A DNA stretch of 64,000 nucleotides from Bimastos eiseni (lineage: Eukaryota > Annelida > Clitellata > Crassiclitellata > Lumbricidae), in assembly GCA_959347315.1 (NCBI GenBank), contig OY365810.1, positions 24,306,304-24,370,303 on the forward strand, given 5' to 3'. The notes beneath the pieces were generated by a model that worked only from the letters and a program-made list of their open reading frames with translations, searched no databases and had not been told where the DNA came from. Each line of letters begins with the position of its first letter. The stretch's first letter is position 1. The position numbers and the translations under genes were made by a program. Positions 58,343 to 64,000 of the stretch are shown here, piece after piece.

Positions 58343-58930
58343 ACTATATATGTATGTATGTATGTATGTACACGTATGTATGTATGTATGTACACGTATG
58401 TATGTATATACATGTATAAATGTATGTATGTATGTATGTACATATATGTATGCATGTACACATGTGTGTGTGTGTGTGTGTATGTATGTGTATGTATGCA
58501 TGCATGCATGCATGCATGCATGCATATGTACATATGTATTTATGCGTGCGTGTGTTTGTGCGTGCATGTGTTTGTGCGTGCGCGCGTTTGTGCGCGCGTT
58601 TGTGCGTGTATGTACACGTATGTATGTATATACATGTATAAATGTATGTATGTATGTACATATATGTATGCATGTGCACATGTGTGTGTGTGTGTGTGTG
58701 TATGTGCGTTTGTTCGTGCGTGTGTTTGTGCATGCATTTGTGCGCACATGTGTTTGTGCGCGTGTGTGTATGTGCGTGTGTTTGTGCATGCTTGTGTTGG
58801 TGCATATGCACGCACACAAAAACACACGCACGCAAAAACACACGCATGCACAAACACACACACGCACGCACAAACACACGTACGTATGTATGTATATATG
58901 TACGTTTGTATGTATGTATGTCCACCAGGC
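58343..58930. repeat. Compound (TGTA)/(TGTG)/(TGCA) microsatellite with a strand switch
   Basis: About 590 bp of alternating purine and pyrimidine. It moves from (TATG)n through (TG)n, (TGCA)n and (TGTGTTTGTGCG)n, and near 58810 switches to the complement, (ACGCACACAAAA)n, before returning to (GTATGTAT)n. A block at about 58611-58705 repeats the one at 58390-58485 nearly exactly, offset about 221. Long frames occur on both strands because the repeat has few stop codons; none is a gene. Confidence 0.95.
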
Positions 58931-60479
58931 AAATATATGTGTACATGAGCATGTATGTAAATGTGTTTCTTGGGATTTCAGCCTCTCCAGGGAAACCGAA
59001 ACTGTATCTTGAGCACAATTCTTGGCCATCATAACAGTTTTCAATTGTTTGCACATAACATCTTGTGCCAACATCTGCACATGTCTTACATTGTCAAAAT
59101 AAGTCCCTGATTATAGTAATGCAAATGTCAGATTAAAATAGTTTGTCTTGATAATAATTCATTGATTCAAGTGATGAATTGGCATGTCTCCCCAGCAGAC
59201 AATGTACGTGTTGCATAATGTTGTCCCACGGTTAGTGTTTGGTTAGTGTTTTGCAGTTATTATAATTGGGTTGCTCTGCACGACAATACCAAGGTCAGGG
59301 CAGCTGAAAGCAAGTGATCCTAAAAGCGTGATCTGTAGTTAGTAATGTATAGTTACCCACCCATATAAAAAGTCTGGTCTTTAACAATTTAACAACAATC
59401 TGCATTGGTTCCCCAGTCACCTTTACTACACTCTTTGTCATTGATAATACACCTGTGCCATTGAAGCACCCATAAATTACAGTTCCCCACCCATATTAAA
59501 TCAGCCAATCCCTTCTTTTTATATACAGGATTGGACCCAGACTGGGTCAAATCCCCTTGCAGTGGCAGGCAGTCTCTGAGGGACACCAGTTACATTTGTA
59601 AAGCCTACGAAGCTGATGAAGGAAGTTAAATAAATTTAATGAAGATTATACATGTAGCAACCCTAGCAGGTGAGTTCGAGACCAACATTTTCTGATATAC
59701 CAGAATAGTCTCCTATTGTCGAAACACACCTAAGAGATTTAAACAATATTGCTCATCAGTATTAGATTATAGGATACAATTTCTGAGCACAACATCAGGT
59801 TACAAAACCAGACTCTCTATCTAGGCCAGATGATGCTAACTGAATGCATGTTATCAGCATTGAGATTAATTATATACATGTTCACTATATATAACCTCTG
59901 TGGTTATCAGCCATCAGTATCAATCAGACTAACTCAACAACAGATAAGCACATACAGACGATCTCTGATTAGCTTTTCCATGTCATCGATCAATGGTCAA
60001 TATTTTTCTCAACAAGGCCAGCATCATATTTACCCACACCATTTACCTGACAAATATCTCAATAAAGCACACATCTTGTTACACATGGATAAAAACAAAA
60101 ATACTAATAATAATATAATATAAATAATAATATATATATATATATACAACTAACAATAATAATAATAATATAATAAAACTAATATAACAATAATGATCTA
60201 TTAACAATATATTATAATCAACAAAGACAAATAATAATTATCATTATTATAACAACCTTAAGTAATAACAGCATCAGTAGTGAAGAGATTTTTGAACTGG
60301 GTTACTGTATGATATCCCTGGAAAAGAGCAGTTATGCTGAACACACAGGCCAACATAACTCTTTTTTCGAATTTTGCCAAGCAATGTGCACTATTGATGA
60401 CAACATGGAGAGTTCAGAACGTACAAAAAGTCAATAATTCCCTTTTAAGCATTCTAAAAATTCCTAAATTAAAAGAAAA

Positions 60480-60740
60480 TTCACTTAATTCATTATTATT
60501 ATTACAGTAATTTTATACAGCACCCCTTCAAGGCCTTCTACTCAGAATCACTCCTAGGAGTCCCAGCCCAACTACGGTCAAACAGAACAGTCTTAAAGCC
60601 AGAGAAGAACAGGCTTGAGACAGATGCAGTGCTACACTGGAGCGACATTCCAGGTCACCGGACCAGCCAATGGGAGAGCAGGACGAAGCATACAATGTAG
60701 TTCAAGCCCACAACTTCCCATGAGACTTGGGTCGTTACAA
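60480..60740 (-). repeat. LINE 3' end, family A (upstream of the kinase)
   Basis: ATTATTACAGTAATTTTATACAGCACCCCTTCAAGGCC followed by CTACTCAGAATCACTCC is family A reversed; the body to about 60720 (AACAGTCTTAAAGCCAG, CACTGGAGCGACATTCCAG) corresponds to the coding 3' end. Confidence 0.6.
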
Positions 60741-62084
60741 CTATATTTATAAGTCATTTACGATTTTGACTAAGCATCCGTGAATAAGCTGATTCCCAAA
60801 ACTTATATTTTGGATATTGTAAAGTCTCGAGATTACGATTTGCAATTTGGTCAGTAATAGATTTTTTGATTGTAATTGATAATGATACAATTGTAATTTC
60901 TAAGAATGCAATTGTAATTGATAAGGATGCAATTGTAACACTGAAATTGATTTTTTTTCCCATTTACCAAACACTTTGGCAGTTCTGTGAAAGGCGAGAT
61001 TGCTAGGAATTACCTGGAATCCCAGGAAGAACCTGCTATCACAAGTATAATGGCATCATTTGAAGCTAGGCAATCAAAAGTTATAGTATGTATAGGCATG
61101 CAGGGTCACTCTAACCTACAGGTGTTATTCGGAACTAATAAGGTCTTCAACACAAACTAGAATGGACACAAACAACCTATTATTGTAAACAATTAGACCG
61201 TGCACTCCAGTCAAGCATTACAAGCCTTCTATAAAAATAGGAAACTAATGTTCTCAACATCACTGATACTGCACTCGTTTCCTGATTCAAACTTAATTAG
61301 TGCAAGCAAGCTGAAGTACATGAAATCAAGAATGTATATATATATGCGCCTATAACTGTAATTGACTACATCGTGTAATCTCAATGTTTAATTAAATAAA
61401 GCTGAAAACAGATGTAACTGCAACTGCAATATAATTCACTAAAATCTAAAGTAGCTGACATTTTATTGAGTTTTAGGAATGTAATTGACTCAAACCTAAT
61501 GCCAGGATTCCACCCTGGGGCCATGAAGACAGAGGAAATTGAGGAAGCTGGAAGCATCTAGCTCAGGATCTGAAGATCGGAGGATCTGAGCATCTGAGAT
61601 CCTCACGAGGAAGCATCTACCTCAATTTCCTATCATACATCAACTGTAAAACCTTGTTCTCATTTATGGTAAATATGAATACTAGCAAATAAATTACTAT
61701 CAATAATTAAACTTCCATCAATCACGACTAAACAACAAGTAGTCAGATTATCCTCAGAGATGTTGTAGCAGAGAATCAAACCCCAGTGACAGACATAAAC
61801 CCTATCAGAGTACTAGTCTTTGCCTTAAACCTTTCTAAATGTCCTTTCAAAAGCCAACGCTACCACACATTCAAACAGATTACTCCTAATACCCATTGCC
61901 CTCCATTTACAAATGTCAGGATGGCAATTTGTTTGAATCACTACAATTTGCCAGACACTACTAGTTATATACATATATACAGACCAGTTTAGCCGATCAG
62001 GTACTAACCCGCCTTCCCTCCACCTTCCCCCTTAACAGCAGCATTGCTATCATGCTTTGGACAGAGGGCTTGAGTGCTGCTGAA

Positions 62085-62154
62085 CACGTGATTCCTGGAG
62101 GATCACGTGACTGCAAAGCCTTAAAACCTGCATGAAGCCCGTGAGTAACACGTG
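62085..62154. promoter_or_regulatory. Three CACGTG E-boxes
   Basis: CACGTG at 62085-62090, 62104-62109 (as ATCACGTGAC) and 62149-62154 within 70 bp, in a locally less AT-rich patch. Such boxes bind USF, MYC or MiT/TFE factors in animals. It could be a promoter of the kinase or of a gene beyond 64000; no exon supports either. Confidence 0.35.
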
Positions 62155-62539
62155 ATAGCGAAGTGGCTGCTGCCATCAACATTGCCAGCATCCAAACTGG
62201 TTGGATTTGGATGCTAATGACCAACCGGCCGGCAAGGCAAACTCGCTGTCCTAAAAAAAAGAGCTTAGAGGCATCAGTTCACTACTAGAAGGACGGAGAT
62301 GCTGGCTCATTAGTTATGTGGCTCGGCATTGCTAATATTCAGCACACAATAGCAGTGCCAGTCCCATTATTAGCAATGCCTGCTTTCGTTTCAGGATATT
62401 ACTTTGCACCATTAGCATACTGACAATGAGCAGATTCAAAGGTCAACAGATAATTTACTCATAAAAAAAAACAGATAGGACAATCATCCCCTTCTGAATA
62501 CATTGGCACAGAGTCTAAACACTTCATTTTTCTTAGCCT

Positions 62540-62770
62540 TGGCATAGGACAGCATTATGAAAGAGTACTGCCTAGGCATACGAGGCTATGTGACAGAGTA
62601 CAGCCTAGGTAGGCATAGGAGGGCATATGACAGAGTACTGTCTAGGTATACGAGGGCATATGACAGGGTACTGCCTATGCATAGGAGGGCATATGACAGA
62701 GTACTGCCTAGGCATATGACAGAGTACTGCCTAGGCATACTAAGGCATATGACACAGTACTGTCGGTGCA
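62540..62770. repeat. 38-bp minisatellite
   Basis: Six to seven units built on GGCATATGACAGAGTACTGCCTA with variable GGCATACGAGG spacers. Some units lack the spacer. It lies upstream of the kinase. Confidence 0.9.
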
Positions 62771-64000
62771 CTTATTTCTAGCTGAGTCTGCTATGGGTAG
62801 TATGGGGCACAAGTCGAACAGAGATCTCAAAGCGAATTGAACCCTGACACACCAACCACTACACTCTCGCACCACACACCTCTGACTTCTAGAACACGAT
62901 TATAAAGTGATGTGGTTATAAGTGAAAAATAATAACACTGCTAATGATCGTCATGATGATGTTGGTTTGTTCAGATAATTTTATTCTGTTCTTACAGGGT
63001 AATCTTTATTCCTTGAGATCACTTCAAAAAGCCATGGCGCAGTTATTGAAGCATTATGTATTCAAGTGTTGAGATAATTATAGTGTTGCTGAAGAGCCAT
63101 CCAACAGCCTTACAAAACAACACTTGACTACAATTATAGCAACAGTAATATCACTGTAATAAATTCTTCCTTACAAAAATACCTGAAATGAAGTGCACAC
63201 CCGAAGAAACGCAAGCCTCGCTAGTTTTCAGTAACTGATCAAACTGTATTTAGATCAGAAAAATGTTAAATAACTTGCTAGCTCTGACATGTGGCTAAGT
63301 CTCAACAAGAAGCAGGTTGAATATAGGCATTTCTACAATTTTCTGCAGTGAATGCAGTTGTGATTTTGCCATTTGCAAAGAACCTATTGGACATTCAGAC
63401 AAAACACGAACAGGCTTGCACACTCAATTTTAATTAACTGATAAATAAAAAACGGCACATATCTTTATACCCTTCTACTTCTAAGGACTTTACAAGCATT
63501 GTATCCAAACCTATATATTGTTCATATAAATGCAATATGATATCCATACATTTTAATCAAAAAATTATAAAATTCGATACATTTTCATTCCAGGACATGT
63601 GGTTTGTGAACTGGACAAGATTCCAGCTGAAAAGCAAAAATAAAGGAATTCAGGGATGAAGCAGATACAAACTAATAAATCACCACCACCACAAAAACTG
63701 CCTAGCTTGTTTGCGAACAAATAGCTACCGATGGAAACCAAATCGGCAACAACAACAGTTATGCTGTATCTGGAAGTACAGCCATGCCTTTGAATCAGAA
63801 GCCAGATGGGTCTGATGAGCCAAGGAAGGATTTAAAAAAACACTTGTCATTTGTAGATTTACATCCAATGCTTGAAAAGCTAATGTGCGTGCCATCAGTG
63901 ACTGTAGCACCTGTAGAACACATAAATATTCACACAACGGAATTTGTATGAGGCTGCAAAATTCAAAGTGAATTGATTATTAAATGCAATAGGCATTTGA

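Larger units (their letters stand above)
58194..64000. other. Upstream flank or 5' introns of the kinase; no exon recognised
   Basis: I searched both strands for the missing kinase N-terminus (the usual SPSPLxMKQFLDFG / SFMFLR stretch) and did not see it, so it may lie beyond 64000 or be too diverged. The stretch holds a large microsatellite (58343-58930), AT-rich low-complexity DNA near 60100-60260, a LINE 3' end (60480-60740), short inverted repeats near 61533-61632, a CACGTG cluster (62085-62154), and a 38-bp minisatellite (62540-62770). The rest shows nothing I can name. Confidence 0.5.

Noticed and set aside
58307..59080. Frames of 205-257 codons on both strands
   Set aside because: They lie in the compound microsatellite and encode only Cys/Val/Tyr/Met or His/Thr/Tyr repeats. 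The repeat lacks stop codons in most frames.
58960..59090. Cys-containing minus-strand stretch (CYVQTIENCYDGQELC) resembling an extracellular domain
   Set aside because: Too short, no flanking exons, and it runs into the microsatellite.
60754..61150. Possible DNA-transposon remnant (EIARNYLESQEEPAIT-like residues and CAATTGTAATTGATAA repeats)
   Set aside because: Weak resemblance in one short frame, no ends or duplications found.
61530..61635. Inverted repeat GAGGAAATTGAGG / CCTCAATTTCCT as a MITE
   Set aside because: Arms of about 12 bp with no target duplication and an interior of simple GGATCTGA repeats; chance or a local duplication is as likely.
63725..63937. Possible exon of an upstream gene, with an acceptor-like TTCTACAG
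   Set aside because: No recognisable protein and no donor in phase; the residues are composition-driven.
1..64000. CRISPR arrays, operons or bacterial-type defence genes
   Set aside because: The spaced repeats here are minisatellites without unique spacers, and all genes are intron-rich eukaryotic genes.

Overview
This 64 kb window is animal nuclear DNA. The genes are split into many short exons with GT-AG introns, the three readable proteins are animal RFC1, NPC1 and a pyruvate dehydrogenase kinase, and the introns carry LINE, SINE, hAT and Mutator-like remnants and long microsatellites. An interstitial TTAGGG-type repeat near 15025 fits an animal. I cannot place it beyond 'invertebrate metazoan'. 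It is AT-rich throughout, and no operon-like or bacterial features were seen.

Layout. (1) About 1-16750, minus strand: RFC1, the large subunit of the clamp loader. Twenty coding exons join in one unbroken frame for about 872 residues; the 3' exons lie beyond base 1. (2) 16753-17888: the gap between two divergently transcribed genes, with E2F-, YY1- and NRF1-like sites close to the RFC1 start. (3) 17889-44015, plus strand: NPC1, complete, 21 exons, 1323 residues, signal peptide to stop. (4) About 44016-46071: tail-to-tail 3' flanks. (5) 46072-58193, minus strand: pyruvate dehydrogenase kinase, 10 exons, 354 C-terminal residues; the N-terminal exon or exons were not found. (6) 58194-64000: upstream flank or 5' introns of that kinase, mostly repeats.

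The three genes do not form a pathway (DNA replication, lysosomal sterol export, mitochondrial fuel choice). Their joint arrangement (head-to-head, then tail-to-tail) is mainly useful as a synteny marker. Exon phases were checked at every junction for all three genes, so these models are firm. Splice sites were chosen by GT/AG, reading phase and remembered family sequence, without alignment software.

The accessory content is the more unusual part: a four-copy hAT-type MITE family with visible 8-bp target duplications; a FLYWCH/Mutator-like transposon whose terminal inverted repeats are arrays of a G-rich motif; a second foldback element built the same way from a different motif; a tRNA-derived SINE family; a decayed CR1/L2-like LINE and about ten LINE 3' ends; and a strand-switching purine-pyrimidine microsatellite of about 590 bp. 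No clearly new molecular system was found. The transposons with arrayed termini are the best candidates for something undescribed.
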